From contig JADLCY010000001.1 in NCBI GenBank assembly GCA_020846935.1, positions 62,001-126,000 of the forward strand: a DNA stretch of 64,000 nucleotides, written 5' to 3'. Position 1 is the stretch's first letter. Each line of letters begins with the position of its first letter. A program made the position numbers and the translations under genes. Shown piece by piece: positions 50,744 through 59,936 of the stretch. Under the pieces are notes generated by a model. That model did no database searches, was not told the origin of the DNA, and saw only the letters and a list, made by a program, of their open reading frames with translations. This DNA is from Gemmatimonadaceae bacterium (GTDB lineage: Bacteria; Gemmatimonadota; Gemmatimonadetes; Gemmatimonadales; Gemmatimonadaceae).

Positions 50744-50912
50744 TACGCTCAGTGTGTTCATGTGTGCACGCGCCGGCGATCGAGCGTCCCGCGCTGTGGC
50801 AGCGGGCAATCTGCGATCCATGCTGCGCGACGCACGCACGTCGGCGCTTCGCTTCAGGCGCCCCGGCGACGGGCGCTGTCCGTGTGTCCGCGTGCGGAGT
50901 CGGCCCGGTGCC

Positions 50913-52058
50913 CTACCGACTCAACACATCGATAGCGCGCTCGACATGCTCGGCGGGCGTGAAGAAGTACGGGGCCAATCGAATCGCGCCCTCGCGCAGC
51001 GAATGCGCGATGCCGCCGGCATTCAGCCGGCTGGACATCGCCACCGGATCGGGCGGCGCGATGGAGACGATTCCCGCGCGACGATGCGGCGCGGCCGGCG
51101 TCACGAGCCGCATCTCAGCGCGTGACGCGGCCCACGCCACCAGCCGGGTCGTGCGTTCGAGCACACGCTCGGCGATGGCGGCCGGGCCGATCTCGTGCAT
51201 GAGAGCAAGGCTCGCCGCCATCACAGCAAAGTCCTGGTAGGGCAGCGTGATGGCATCGAACCGGCGTGCATCGTCGCGGTAGTCGAGGCGGTAGTCGACG
51301 AGGCGCGAGAAGTCCTCGGAGCCCCGCACCGCCATCCAACTCACGTTGATGGGCTCGAGCCGGGCCGCGAGATCCTTTCCGAGGTAGGCAAAGCCAGTAC
51401 CCCACGGCGAGAGGAGCCACTTCTGCCCGCCGCACACGAGGATGTCAATCGGCGTCCGCGACACGTCCAGCGTGAGGGGGCCAAGCCCCTGCATCGCATC
51501 CACGATGAAGGTGATGCCTCGCCGCCGACACTCGGCGCCAAGACGATCGAGGTCGAGCCGAACGCCACTCTCGAACGAGACCCACGACGTGGCGAGGGCC
51601 CGGGCTCCGGGTGTGTCGAGCGCCGCGACGATTGCGTCTTCGTCAAACAGACCATCGCGGCAGGCCACCTGGCGAAACGTGAATCCTCGATCCCTGGCCG
51701 CGGCCATCCACGGGTATGCGTTCGCGGGAAAGTCGCGATCGGTGCCGATGACCACGTCACCAGGCCCGAGGGGCAACGCACGGGCGGCCAGGTTGATCCC
51801 GGCCGTCGTGTTCACCGTCAGCGCGATCTCTTTCGGCGACGCGCCAATCAGGCGTGCACAGTGGGCCCGACATGCATCGAGGGCGCCGAACTGCTCCTCC
51901 GTGCCGTACCGCCACGGCATCAATCGTCGCTCGACCAGCTCGCCGGAGAGCTCGAGCGCGCGCTCCGGCAACGGGCCGGTGGAGGCGTTGTTGAGCCATA
52001 CCGTGTCGCCCTCCAGCAGTCGTGGAAACTCGCGTCGGACGATGTCGTCGAGGGTCAT
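50913..52058 (-). CDS. Class V aminotransferase
   Basis: 381 residues of PLP fold type I, cysteine desulfurase/isopenicillin-epimerase-like. Motifs: WLNNASTGPLPERAL, ALTVNTTAGINLAARAL, GDVVIGTDRDFPANAYPW, FIVDAMQGLGPLTLD, and the PLP lysine in CGGQKWLLSPWGTGFAY. The desulfurase catalytic Cys loop is not evident, so it is more likely a transaminase, epimerase or lyase. It is the last gene of the glycolipid operon; its ATG overlaps the acyltransferase stop (ATGA). It may make an amino-sugar or other building block, which is inference from position. Confidence 0.87.
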   Translation of the reverse strand: MTLDDIVRREFPRLLEGDTVWLNNASTGPLPERALELSGELVERRLMPWRYGTEEQFGALDACRAHCARLIGASPKEIALTVNTTAGINLAARALPLGPGDVVIGTDRDFPANAYPWMAAARDRGFTFRQVACRDGLFDEDAIVAALDTPGARALATSWVSFESGVRLDLDRLGAECRRRGITFIVDAMQGLGPLTLDVSRTPIDILVCGGQKWLLSPWGTGFAYLGKDLAARLEPINVSWMAVRGSEDFSRLVDYRLDYRDDARRFDAITLPYQDFAVMAASLALMHEIGPAAIAERVLERTTRLVAWAASRAEMRLVTPAAPHRRAGIVSIAPPDPVAMSSRLNAGGIAHSLREGAIRLAPYFFTPAEHVERAIDVLSR

Positions 52059-53008
52059 CGGTCGTCGGGCGTGCTCGTGGTCGTGGCAAGGGCCACGGGG
52101 TCGCGAAGAGCTGGCGGCGTGTCGGCGGGCTGGCGCTTCCAGCGCCGGTGTTGCCAGAAGTACTGATCGGGATACTGCCTGACGAGTTCTTCCAGCGCAC
52201 GGGTGAACGCCACGACGGTCGCCTCGACGTCCGCCTCGCGATCGCCGGTCTGCGCCACCGCGATTTCGCGGGCAAGGAACCGGTACTTCCCGCCTGGTTG
52301 TCGAACGGCGGCACAAAAGACGACTGGTGTCTCCAGTCGGAGCGCGAGGACGGCCGGCCCGCGCGGCGTGCGGGCCGGACGACCAAAGAACGGCACGTAC
52401 GTGGACGCGAGGCCCAGCACCCCCTGGTCGGCGAGCAGGCCCGCCACGCGTCCTTCCTTGATCCCGCGGATCAGGTGCGACACGGAGTCGGTGTCAAACA
52501 GCACACGCATGCCGGTGCGACTCCGTGTGCGGAGCAGATAGCCGTCGAGCAACGGATTGGCCATGTGCCGCGCCACGGCATCGACGGGAATGCCATGCAT
52601 CGAGAGGAACGCGCCGGTCAGTTCCCAGTTGCCCACGTGTCCCGAGCAGGCAATCAGTCGCCCCTCGCCCGCGAGGAGAGCCTGCACCACGTGGAGGTCG
52701 GACTCCGGCTCGAAGAGCGAGTCGAATGCCTTGCGCCCGAGGTGAGGCAACAGCGCCAGCTCGATGGCGACGCGACCGAGGTTGGCGTACGAGCCGCGTG
52801 CGATGGCGGCATGCCGCTCGCGGTCAAACTCTGGAAAGGCGGCCGCCACCTGGGCATCAACGACCTGCCGGCGGATCCCGAGCCGCCATCCGAGCGTGCC
52901 GAGTCCCTCACCAATGCGTCGCGCCACGTCGAACGGCACGAGGCGGAGGATGGCAACCGTCAGGCGCAACAGAGCGTACTCGAACCGATGGCGAAGCCGC
53001 GGGGTCAT
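52055..53008 (-). CDS. Lipid A acyltransferase, LpxL/HtrB-like
   Basis: 317 residues of the LABLAT family. N-terminal hydrophobic helix (LLRLTVAILRLVPFDVA), the HxxxxE catalytic motif in LIACSGHVGNWELTGAF, DQGVLGLASTYVPFFGRPARTPRGPAVLAL, and the late QYPDQYFWQHRRWK. It adds a secondary acyl chain to lipid A on the inner face of the membrane. ATGA overlaps exist on both sides. Its presence argues for a lipid A-containing outer membrane. Confidence 0.93.
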   Translation of the reverse strand: MTPRLRHRFEYALLRLTVAILRLVPFDVARRIGEGLGTLGWRLGIRRQVVDAQVAAAFPEFDRERHAAIARGSYANLGRVAIELALLPHLGRKAFDSLFEPESDLHVVQALLAGEGRLIACSGHVGNWELTGAFLSMHGIPVDAVARHMANPLLDGYLLRTRSRTGMRVLFDTDSVSHLIRGIKEGRVAGLLADQGVLGLASTYVPFFGRPARTPRGPAVLALRLETPVVFCAAVRQPGGKYRFLAREIAVAQTGDREADVEATVVAFTRALEELVRQYPDQYFWQHRRWKRQPADTPPALRDPVALATTTSTPDDR

Positions 53009-54174
53009 GTGGCGATCCCGGTGACGCGATGCGCAAACGCCCGCGTCTCGCGCGCCACGCGGTCCCAGTTGTAGTGCGTCTCCACTGCGCGACGGCCTGC
53101 GGCGCCCATGCGCCCCCTGAGGCCGGCGTCGTCGATCAGGCGGGCGATGGCTGCCGCCGCCGACGCGGCATCGCCCGACGGGATGACGAACCCGGTCTCG
53201 TCGTGTCGCACCGCCGAGCGGACGCCGCCGGAGTCTCCGGCCACGACCGGCACTCCGCTCGCCGAGGCTTCGACGAACGAGATGCCGAACCCTTCGACGT
53301 TGATGCCGTTGTCGAGCCGCGAGAGCCCCACGTACACGGTGGCCGTCGCATACGCCTCGGCCACCTCCTCGTCCGAGAGCGGTCCGCTGAAGTGCAGGCG
53401 ATGGGCGACCTGGCGTGCGTTGGCGATGCGCTCCAGCCGTTCGCGGTCGGCGCCGTCCCCCACGATCAGGTACCGCACCGTCGGGCCTAACGATGCCAGC
53501 GCCTCGACCACGGTGTCCTGGCCCTTGTGCGGGACGAGCCGGGCGACGGTCACGAGCAGCGGGGCATCGCCGATCCCGAGCCGGCGCCGGAGCAGCCCGC
53601 GGTCCCGCGACGGAGCGAACTGCAGCGGATCCGTCCCAAGGTCGATCGCGGCCACTTCCGGGGCATGCCGCACGCCCGCGAGTTGCATCACGCGCCGCGC
53701 AAGATCTGCGCTCCACGCCGAGTTGGCCACGACGCCGGACGACCGCGCGAAGATGTCGCGGGCCGACCAGCGCTTGAGCGACAGCGCCCGCCCCACCTTC
53801 TGCTGTTCGCGCAACAGGTCGCCGCCGTTGACGTACACGAGGTAGGGCACGCGTACCCGCCGCGTCGCGAGCTGCACGGCGTAGCCGCAGGGACGGATGT
53901 TGCCGAGATGGATGATCGTCCGCCCACCGGCCGCCTCGTGCGCGATGCCCGCGCTCCACGCGACCTGCCTCGTCAGGCGCTTCGCCTCACGAAACGGGAA
54001 CGGTTCCCGGCGGATGCGATACGCCTCCCCGCGATCGAACGCTTCAGCTCCGCTGGCCGCGACGGTGGACACCACGACCTCGTCAGGCGCGAGCCGCCGG
54101 CACAGCTCAACGTGCCGACGCGCCATGCCCCCGAGGTCGGGCGGGTAGTCCTGGGTCACAAACAGGTGGCGCAT
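53005..54174 (-). CDS. Glycosyltransferase family 4
   Basis: 389 residues, GT-B fold. N-terminal LFVTQDYPPDLGGMARRHVELCRRL, central LLVTVARLVPHKGQDTVVEAL and LIVGDGADRERLERI, C-terminal donor-site EGFGISFVEASASGVPVVAGDSGGV with the EX7E pattern. It transfers an activated sugar, probably onto lipid A-core or another lipid-linked glycan given the neighbours. Leu-Gly codons carry an octamer at 53485. Its stop overlaps the acyltransferase ATG. Confidence 0.92.
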   Translation of the reverse strand: MRHLFVTQDYPPDLGGMARRHVELCRRLAPDEVVVSTVAASGAEAFDRGEAYRIRREPFPFREAKRLTRQVAWSAGIAHEAAGGRTIIHLGNIRPCGYAVQLATRRVRVPYLVYVNGGDLLREQQKVGRALSLKRWSARDIFARSSGVVANSAWSADLARRVMQLAGVRHAPEVAAIDLGTDPLQFAPSRDRGLLRRRLGIGDAPLLVTVARLVPHKGQDTVVEALASLGPTVRYLIVGDGADRERLERIANARQVAHRLHFSGPLSDEEVAEAYATATVYVGLSRLDNGINVEGFGISFVEASASGVPVVAGDSGGVRSAVRHDETGFVIPSGDAASAAAAIARLIDDAGLRGRMGAAGRRAVETHYNWDRVARETRAFAHRVTGIAT

Positions 54175-54213
54175 GGCGGGCAGTACGGGGAGCAGGGAAT
54201 GACGGGGTGGTGG

Positions 54214-54966
54214 TCAGGTCTCGTGGGAGAGGACCCAAAGCTGCGCGTATTTGGCCGCAACGCTCATCGCACCAAGAACGGCGATGATCACGCCGTGAGG
54301 TCCATCGAGGAACCCTCGACGGAGCACGAGCATCGTGAAGAACCGCGCCAGGGGGCGCAGGGTCAGGTCGAGCATCGACGCCCGCCGGCCGCGCGCCGCA
54401 TGCTGTTCGGCCCACCAGCGCGAGTAGCGGTGCAGCTTGTCGAAGTACTCCGAGAGCGTGGCGTACGGCGTGTGCAGCAGCGGCGCCTTCAGTGTGTCGA
54501 CCGCGCCATGCACGATCACATGCTCGTGAACGGGCCGCTCGTCGTAGCGGAGGCTGCGACGAAAGAGCCGGACGGGTCGGTCGCGCTCCCAGCCGCCGTG
54601 CCGGATCTCGCGCCCCAGGAAAAAGTTCCTTCGCGGCGCCCGCCAGGCCGGCGCGCTGTCGATGTTGGCGACGACGGCACGGACTGCCTCGGCCAGGGCG
54701 GGCGTGCCGCGCTCATCGGCATCGACCACGAGGACCCACGCGTGCGACGCCCGCTCGATCGCCGCGTTGCGCTGCGCCCCGATGGTGCGGAACGGATGCG
54801 ACATCACGGTCGCCCCGGCGGCGCGCGCGCGTTCGATCGTGTCGTCGGTCGAATCGTTCTCCACGACGATCACCTCGGCCGCCCACGACACGCTCGCGAT
54901 GCACTCACCGATCTCCCGGCCTTCATCGCGCGCCGCAATGACGACGCTCACAGGCACCGGCGTCAT
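54214..54966 (-). CDS. Glycosyltransferase family 2 (WaaE/KdtX-like)
   Basis: 250 residues, GT-A fold: VSVVIAARDEGREIGECIASV, VIVVENDSTDDTIERA, AQRNAAIERASHAWVLVVDADER (DxD-type), WRAPRRNFFLGREIRHGGW, VRLFRRSLRYDERPVHEHV. This layout is typical of the WaaE beta-1,4-glucosyltransferases that modify LPS inner core heptose. A C-terminal membrane-associated segment follows. The start overlaps the previous gene (ATGA). Confidence 0.9.
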   Translation of the reverse strand: MTPVPVSVVIAARDEGREIGECIASVSWAAEVIVVENDSTDDTIERARAAGATVMSHPFRTIGAQRNAAIERASHAWVLVVDADERGTPALAEAVRAVVANIDSAPAWRAPRRNFFLGREIRHGGWERDRPVRLFRRSLRYDERPVHEHVIVHGAVDTLKAPLLHTPYATLSEYFDKLHRYSRWWAEQHAARGRRASMLDLTLRPLARFFTMLVLRRGFLDGPHGVIIAVLGAMSVAAKYAQLWVLSHET

Positions 54967-56033
54967 GCGGGCGTCCGTCGATCGCGCGACCCGCGCGCCG
55001 CCTGCTCGAACCCGGCGAGCATGTCGCGCAGCGTGAACTCCCGCTCCACCCGCGCGCGGCCGGCAGCGCCCATCGTGGCGCGCCGCTCACGATCGGCGAG
55101 CAGCAGCGTCGTCTCGGCGGCCATGGCGGGAGGATCGAGCGTCGCCATCAGGATCCCGTGCACGCTCGGCGTGACGTATCGCATCGCCACCGGCGTGCGT
55201 TCGGCGAGCGGCACGACGCCGTGCGCCATGAGTTGCAGCATGCCGAGTCCCGCGTCGTCTCCATCGGCGACCACCCAGCCGGCGGACGCTCCCTCGAGCG
55301 CGGTTCCGATGCTCGCGGCCTGCGAGAACCACTCCACGCGCCGCGCGAGGCCGAGCGCGGAGGCGAGCACTTGCAGGTCAGGGTCGCTGGCGGCCGATCC
55401 AATCACCCGGAGCCGAAGGCCGGGGTGCTGGTGGGCGAGGAGCGCGCCAGCGCGAAGCACGTTGGTGGCCCGGCGCAGTGCCTCTCGCGTGGCAATGCAC
55501 GCCAGCACGGCGTACCCATCGTCGACGATTGCCGGCGGACCATCCGGAACGGGCACGCCCAGGTCGGCGCGCAACGCGCTCATCGTGCCGCTCGGCGCCG
55601 CGTGGCCCGTGCGAGGCGTTTCGGTCGTGTAGAGGTAGCGCACCGGCCACGCCTTTTCGGCCTGGCGGGTGCGGCGCGTCGGTTCGAGCGTCTCGCCCGC
55701 ACCAAGGCGCCTGACGAGCAAGCCCTTGCGAGTCTTCGTGAGCGCGCGTGCGGCGACCAGGTGCGATGCGTCGCCGTGCACGAACACGGTATCTGCCGGA
55801 AACTCAACGAGTCGCGCGGCCAGCTGCGCGGCGTCACGACCGGTTCGTCGGCGTTCGCCTTCGAGCTCGAACACCCGCGCCCGCGACGTGCGCGCGCTGC
55901 GAACGAGGTCGCTGCCCTCGGGCCCGAGGATCGCCGTCTCGTGGCCGCGCGTCGCCAGGGCATGCGCAACGGCGGTGAAGATGCGCGACGCGCCGGTCCA
56001 GGCGCCCGAGGTCTCCAGGAAGAGCAGGCGCAC
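54963..56033 (-). CDS. Glycosyltransferase family 4-like protein
   Basis: 356 residues with GT-B shape: MRLLFLETSGAWTGASRIFTAVAHALATRGHETAIL, VFVHGDASHLVAARAL, LRLRVIGSAASDPDLQVLASALGLARRVEWFSQ, and a C-terminal ERTPVAMRYVTPSVHGILMAT. The donor-site EX7E is weak, so donor specificity is uncertain. It starts 1 base after the ABC exporter gene in the same operon. Confidence 0.8.
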   Translation of the reverse strand: MRLLFLETSGAWTGASRIFTAVAHALATRGHETAILGPEGSDLVRSARTSRARVFELEGERRRTGRDAAQLAARLVEFPADTVFVHGDASHLVAARALTKTRKGLLVRRLGAGETLEPTRRTRQAEKAWPVRYLYTTETPRTGHAAPSGTMSALRADLGVPVPDGPPAIVDDGYAVLACIATREALRRATNVLRAGALLAHQHPGLRLRVIGSAASDPDLQVLASALGLARRVEWFSQAASIGTALEGASAGWVVADGDDAGLGMLQLMAHGVVPLAERTPVAMRYVTPSVHGILMATLDPPAMAAETTLLLADRERRATMGAAGRARVEREFTLRDMLAGFEQAARGSRDRRTPA

Positions 56034-56034
56034 G

Positions 56035-57867
56035 TCAGGCCCCGGCGGGGACGCGGCGATCAGCGAACTGCAGGTCGTGCAGTCGCCGGTAGGCCCCGCT
56101 CGCCCCCATCAGCTCTCGATGCGTTCCACGTTCCACGATGCGACCACGCTCGAGCACGAGGATCTGCGTCGCGTGCTGGATCGTGGACAGACGGTGCGCG
56201 ATCACGAACACCGTGCGTCCGGCCAGCAGACGATCGATGGCCTCCTGCACGAGGCGCTCGGACTCCGTGTCGAGCGCGGAAGTCGCCTCATCGAGGATGA
56301 GGATCGGCGGGTCGGTGAGCAGGGCGCGCGCGATCGCGAGGCGCTGCCGCTGCCCGCCGGAGAGGCGCGTGCCGCGTTCACCCAGGATCGTGTCGTATCC
56401 GTCCGGCAGCTCGGCGATGAACGCGTGGGCATTCGCGGCGCGCGCGGCCGCCTCGATCTGCGCATCGGTGTACCGACCGGGGGCGGCATACGCGATGTTG
56501 TTCCGAACCGTGTCGTTGAACAGGACCGTGTCCTGGGACACGACGCCCGTGAGCGATCGCAACGACTCGAGGGTGAGGTCTCTCGTGTCCACCCCGTCGA
56601 TCGTGATGCGCCCTCCCGTGGGGGTGTAGAAGCGCGGAATCAGGTCCACGAGCGTGCTCTTCCCCGCTCCGCTCGCGCCGACCAGCGCCACCACATCGCC
56701 CTGGCGCGCCGTGAAACTGATGTCCTGCAACACGTCGCCGTCATCGTAGGCAAAACGCACGTCGTCAAAGCGGACCTCGCGCTCGAGGCCGCGGACGGTG
56801 CATGACCCACGGTCGTCCTCCACGGGATGGTCGAGCACCTCGAAGATCCGATCGGCGGCGGCCAGGGATTGCTGGGCGACGGCCGGCACCTGCGACAGCT
56901 GCTTGAGCGGCTGCAGCATGCGCATCACCATGGCGAGGAAGGTGATGAGTTCCGCGCCGCTGAGTGTACCGGCGCCGAGGACTTCACGAGCGCCCACCCA
57001 CAGGATGAGCATGGCGATGCCGGTCGCCACGGTCTCGGTGATCGGCTGCGCCATGAGGCTGAGCCGGTTGATGCGCACCATGCCGCGTGAATAGCGACCG
57101 CTCGCCTCGCGGAAGCGGTCGATCTCGTACGGTTCGCCGCGATACGATTTCACGAGGCGCACACCGGCCACCGACTCCTGCACGATGCTGGTGAGGTCGC
57201 CGTACTGGTTGCCGAGCCGTCGGTGGCCCTTCCGCAGTTTGCGGAGAATGGGTTGCAGCAGGCCGATGAGGATCGGCGCGACCACCAGCGCGAGGAGCGA
57301 GAGCCGCCACGACATCACGAACATCGCGACGATGGCCGTCACGACCATCGCCGCGCTCTGGATGGATCGGGTCACGGCCTCGGTGATGACCTGCTTCGTC
57401 TGCTGCGTGTCGGTCATCACGCGCGCGAGGATCTGCCCGGCTCTGGTGCGGGTGTACCAGGTCAGCGGCATGCGCTGGAGGTGTGCATAGACGGCGTTGC
57501 GCAGGTCGCGGGTCACGCCCTCCTGTACCGACGCGCCGAGTTGCCCGCTCAGCCACACGAAGGCGTTCTTGGCCGTGACGGCGACGACGATGACGATGAC
57601 CAGGTTCCGGAGCGACGCCATGGGATCGCCGGCACCGCTGGCGAGGAACCAGCCGATGACGCGCTGCTGAAACGCGACGATCGCGCTGCCCGGCACCGGA
57701 ACGGCGAAGAGCTGGCTCAGAAACGGGATGAGCAGCGTGAACGAGAACACGTCGAGCCACGCCGCGATGAGGTTGCAGGCGATGGTGGCCGACATCCTCG
57801 CGGCGTGCGGGCGGAGAAAGGGAAAAAGGCGGCGCAGCATGGCGTTGGTCAGCGCGGGGTCCGCCAC
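56035..57867 (-). CDS. MsbA-like ABC transporter (fused membrane and ATPase domains)
   Basis: 610 residues. Six-helix exporter domain (about 20-330) and nucleotide-binding domain with Walker [21 protein letters not shown]-loop [12 protein letters not shown], signature [16 protein letters not shown], Walker [13 protein letters not shown], and H-loop [11 protein letters not shown]. Family members flip lipid A-core or other lipids outward. The position among LPS genes supports lipid A export. The start is GTG 57867 or the ATG ten codons later. Confidence 0.93.
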   Translation of the reverse strand: MADPALTNAMLRRLFPFLRPHAARMSATIACNLIAAWLDVFSFTLLIPFLSQLFAVPVPGSAIVAFQQRVIGWFLASGAGDPMASLRNLVIVIVVAVTAKNAFVWLSGQLGASVQEGVTRDLRNAVYAHLQRMPLTWYTRTRAGQILARVMTDTQQTKQVITEAVTRSIQSAAMVVTAIVAMFVMSWRLSLLALVVAPILIGLLQPILRKLRKGHRRLGNQYGDLTSIVQESVAGVRLVKSYRGEPYEIDRFREASGRYSRGMVRINRLSLMAQPITETVATGIAMLILWVGAREVLGAGTLSGAELITFLAMVMRMLQPLKQLSQVPAVAQQSLAAADRIFEVLDHPVEDDRGSCTVRGLEREVRFDDVRFAYDDGDVLQDISFTARQGDVVALVGASGAGKSTLVDLIPRFYTPTGGRITIDGVDTRDLTLESLRSLTGVVSQDTVLFNDTVRNNIAYAAPGRYTDAQIEAAARAANAHAFIAELPDGYDTILGERGTRLSGGQRQRLAIARALLTDPPILILDEATSALDTESERLVQEAIDRLLAGRTVFVIAHRLSTIQHATQILVLERGRIVERGTHRELMGASGAYRRLHDLQFADRRVPAGA

Positions 57868-57897
57868 CCGGCGCAGGCCCGGCGTCTGGTCATGCCG

Positions 57898-59475
57898 CTA
57901 CCTGGGCGTGAGGAGCGCCAGCGGCACAATGCATTCTTCCGGTGTCACGCCCCCGTGCAGGAACGAGCCGCGATACCGGCTCTGGTACTCGCGCAGCTTG
58001 GTCGGGTAGACAAAGAACGTGTTGCCGACCGCGAGCAGTGTGTTTGCGCCGAGGCCGCGACGCGGGAGCCGGAGCAGATCCTCGTTCGTGACGAGCATCG
58101 CCTGGTCGGGGCGCTCGGCACGGAGGTCTTCGCCAAACTTGTAGCGGAGGTTGTGCGTCGCGTCGCGCTTGGCGAAGACCGTGGCCGGCGTGGTGCAGTG
58201 AATGGAGCCGTGGTCGCTGGTGAGAACCACGGCCACCTTGCGCCGTGCCGCCTCGCGCAGAAGCGACAGGAGCGCGGATCGCTGGAACCATTGCAGCGTG
58301 AGCTGCCGGAGCGCGATCTCGTCGCGCGCGACCTCGTACAGGATGGCGGACTCCGAGCGACCGTGGGTGAGCAGGTCCACGAAGTTGAAGACGAACGCGC
58401 TGATCCCCTCGGGGCCGATCGCGGTGGCGATGTGGCGCTCCAGTTCGTCCGAGTCGCCGGGCGTGGAGATCTTCTGATAGCGGACCGAGGCCTGGACCCT
58501 GAGCTCCATCAACTGCGCTTCGAGCAGCTCGCGCTCGTGGGCGTTGAGGGATTCGTCGTCCCGCTCGCCCCACCAGTCCGGGAAGCGTGCCGCGATCTCG
58601 CCTGGAAACAGGCCGCTGAACAGCGCGTTGCGCGCGTACGGCGTGGCGGTGGGGAGCACCGCAAAGTAGTGCGTGGTTTCGACGTCAAAGAGTGATGACA
58701 CCGTGGACTCGATCACGCGCCACTGGTCGAGGCGCATGCAGTCGACCACGACCAGCACCACGCGCGTGTCGCGGGCGAGGACTGGCAGCACGAACTCCGG
58801 CACGACGTCGATCGACAGCGGTGGCCGATCGCCCTCGAGGTCACGCAGCCACCCCGGGTACGCCTGCTGCATGTACGCGAAGAACTCACGATGCATGTCC
58901 GGGTAGAGCCCGCGCAGTGAATCGTAGAGTCCCGATTCGCCAGCGCCGGCGAGGTCGACGTCCCAGCGCATCAGTTCGTCGAAGCGCTCGATCCAGCCCC
59001 GCCACTCGAGGTCGGGCCGGCGCTCGAGTTCCATGGCCCGGAACCGCTCGACGAACGCCCGGGCCACGGCCTGCTGTCGAATGCGCGGCCCCTCGAGCAC
59101 GCGCGTGACCGCCGACAGGACCTGCCGCGGGCTCACCGGCTTCACCAGGTAGTCGCGGACGTCCGCGCCTAACGCCTCGCGCAGGGTGGCGTCGTCCTCC
59201 GACTTGGTGATCATGACCACCGGCATCGTGGGCGCGACCTCGCGCACCTCGCGAAACGCGTCCAGGCCGCGGCGGCCGGGCATCTGTTCGTCGAGGAGCA
59301 GCAGGTCATACGGCTTGCGGCGGATCATCTCCACCGCGTCGTCGGCGTTGGTCGCGACGGAGACGTCGATCCCCTTTTCCGCGAGGAAGAGCCGGTGGGG
59401 CTCCAGCAACTCGGCTTCGTCGTCGACCCAGAGCACGGCTTTGGGTGGTTGGCCGATCCTGGGCAGCGGCGGCAT
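57898..59475 (-). CDS. porX: PorX-like response regulator with PglZ phosphatase-superfamily domain
   Basis: 525 residues. Receiver 1-125: VLWVDDEAELL, phospho-Asp62 in LLLLDEQMPG, Lys112 in YLVKPVSP. A helical linker follows, then a PglZ (alkaline phosphatase superfamily) domain from ~215: metal Asp245 in VVVDCMRLDQWR, candidate nucleophile Thr276 in VLPTATPYARNALFSG, NFVDLLTHG, and metal Asp-His in LTSDHGSIH. This is the PorX layout; in Bacteroidota PorX with kinase PorY controls type IX secretion, and its PglZ domain is reported to cleave nucleotide phosphodiesters. The metal site is intact here. A TACATT seven bases before the ATG suggests leaderless transcription. It heads the lipid A/glycan operon. 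Confidence 0.92.
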   Translation of the reverse strand: MPPLPRIGQPPKAVLWVDDEAELLEPHRLFLAEKGIDVSVATNADDAVEMIRRKPYDLLLLDEQMPGRRGLDAFREVREVAPTMPVVMITKSEDDATLREALGADVRDYLVKPVSPRQVLSAVTRVLEGPRIRQQAVARAFVERFRAMELERRPDLEWRGWIERFDELMRWDVDLAGAGESGLYDSLRGLYPDMHREFFAYMQQAYPGWLRDLEGDRPPLSIDVVPEFVLPVLARDTRVVLVVVDCMRLDQWRVIESTVSSLFDVETTHYFAVLPTATPYARNALFSGLFPGEIAARFPDWWGERDDESLNAHERELLEAQLMELRVQASVRYQKISTPGDSDELERHIATAIGPEGISAFVFNFVDLLTHGRSESAILYEVARDEIALRQLTLQWFQRSALLSLLREAARRKVAVVLTSDHGSIHCTTPATVFAKRDATHNLRYKFGEDLRAERPDQAMLVTNEDLLRLPRRGLGANTLLAVGNTFFVYPTKLREYQSRYRGSFLHGGVTPEECIVPLALLTPR

Positions 59476-59482
59476 GGAGTCG

Positions 59483-59533
59483 AATGTAAGGGGAAAATCG
59501 CGCGTTTGCCGAGTGGCGGTGGGCGCCTAGATT
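59483..59533. promoter_or_regulatory. Divergent promoter region with two start-proximal -10 hexamers
   Basis: On the minus strand TACATT (59488-59483) ends seven bases before the ATG at 59475. On the plus strand TTGCCG, a 16-base spacer and TAGATT (59528-59533) end seven bases before GTG 59541. Both transcripts would begin at the start codon. Confidence 0.5.
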
Positions 59534-59540
59534 GCGGCCC

Positions 59541-59936
59541 GTGAGCGCCCTTCCTCCATATGCCCTGACGCCCCCGACGTTCCGTTTCCGCGCGCTCGTC
59601 GCGCTGGCGGAGCGGCTGCCCCTCGGAGGCGAGCGCGAGCTGGTGCTGGCCACGTTTGTCGCGGCGAGAGTGCTGTGGGCCTGGAGCGGGGCGCCGGACT
59701 CCCCGGGCGCCGCACCGGCGCGAACAGCCGCGGCCCGACTCTGGCTCCAATCGATGTCGCTGCCGGCGCCGTGTCGCTCGGCGTTCGTGCAGCTCGTCGA
59801 CGCCGTGGCGCGAGGGGAGCGCTCTGCCGTGGCCGCGGCGTGGGAGCGCGCCCTGGCCCTCTCGGCGCGCACGATCGACGGCGTTGCCCGCACCGACCTC
59901 AGGGCACTCGCCGGCCGCCTGGCGCCCGCCGCATGA
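59541..59936 (+). CDS. Small alpha-helical protein of unknown function
   Basis: 131 residues from GTG 59541, chosen because a -10 hexamer ends seven bases before it. The product is Ala/Arg/Leu-rich and helical (FRFRALVALAERLPLGGERELVLATFVAARVLWAW..., AFVQLVDAVARGERSAVAAAWERAL). No signal peptide or known motif. Its stop overlaps the ATG of the DnaB-like ATPase (ATGA), so it is likely made in fixed ratio with it and may be its partner, much as DnaB has a helical N-terminal domain. Confidence 0.65.
   Translation: MSALPPYALTPPTFRFRALVALAERLPLGGERELVLATFVAARVLWAWSGAPDSPGAAPARTAAARLWLQSMSLPAPCRSAFVQLVDAVARGERSAVAAAWERALALSARTIDGVARTDLRALAGRLAPAA

Noticed and set aside
53527-55632. 701-codon plus-strand frame opposite the glycosyltransferases
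   Set aside because: Composition is that of an antisense shadow; glycosyltransferase motifs are on the minus strand.
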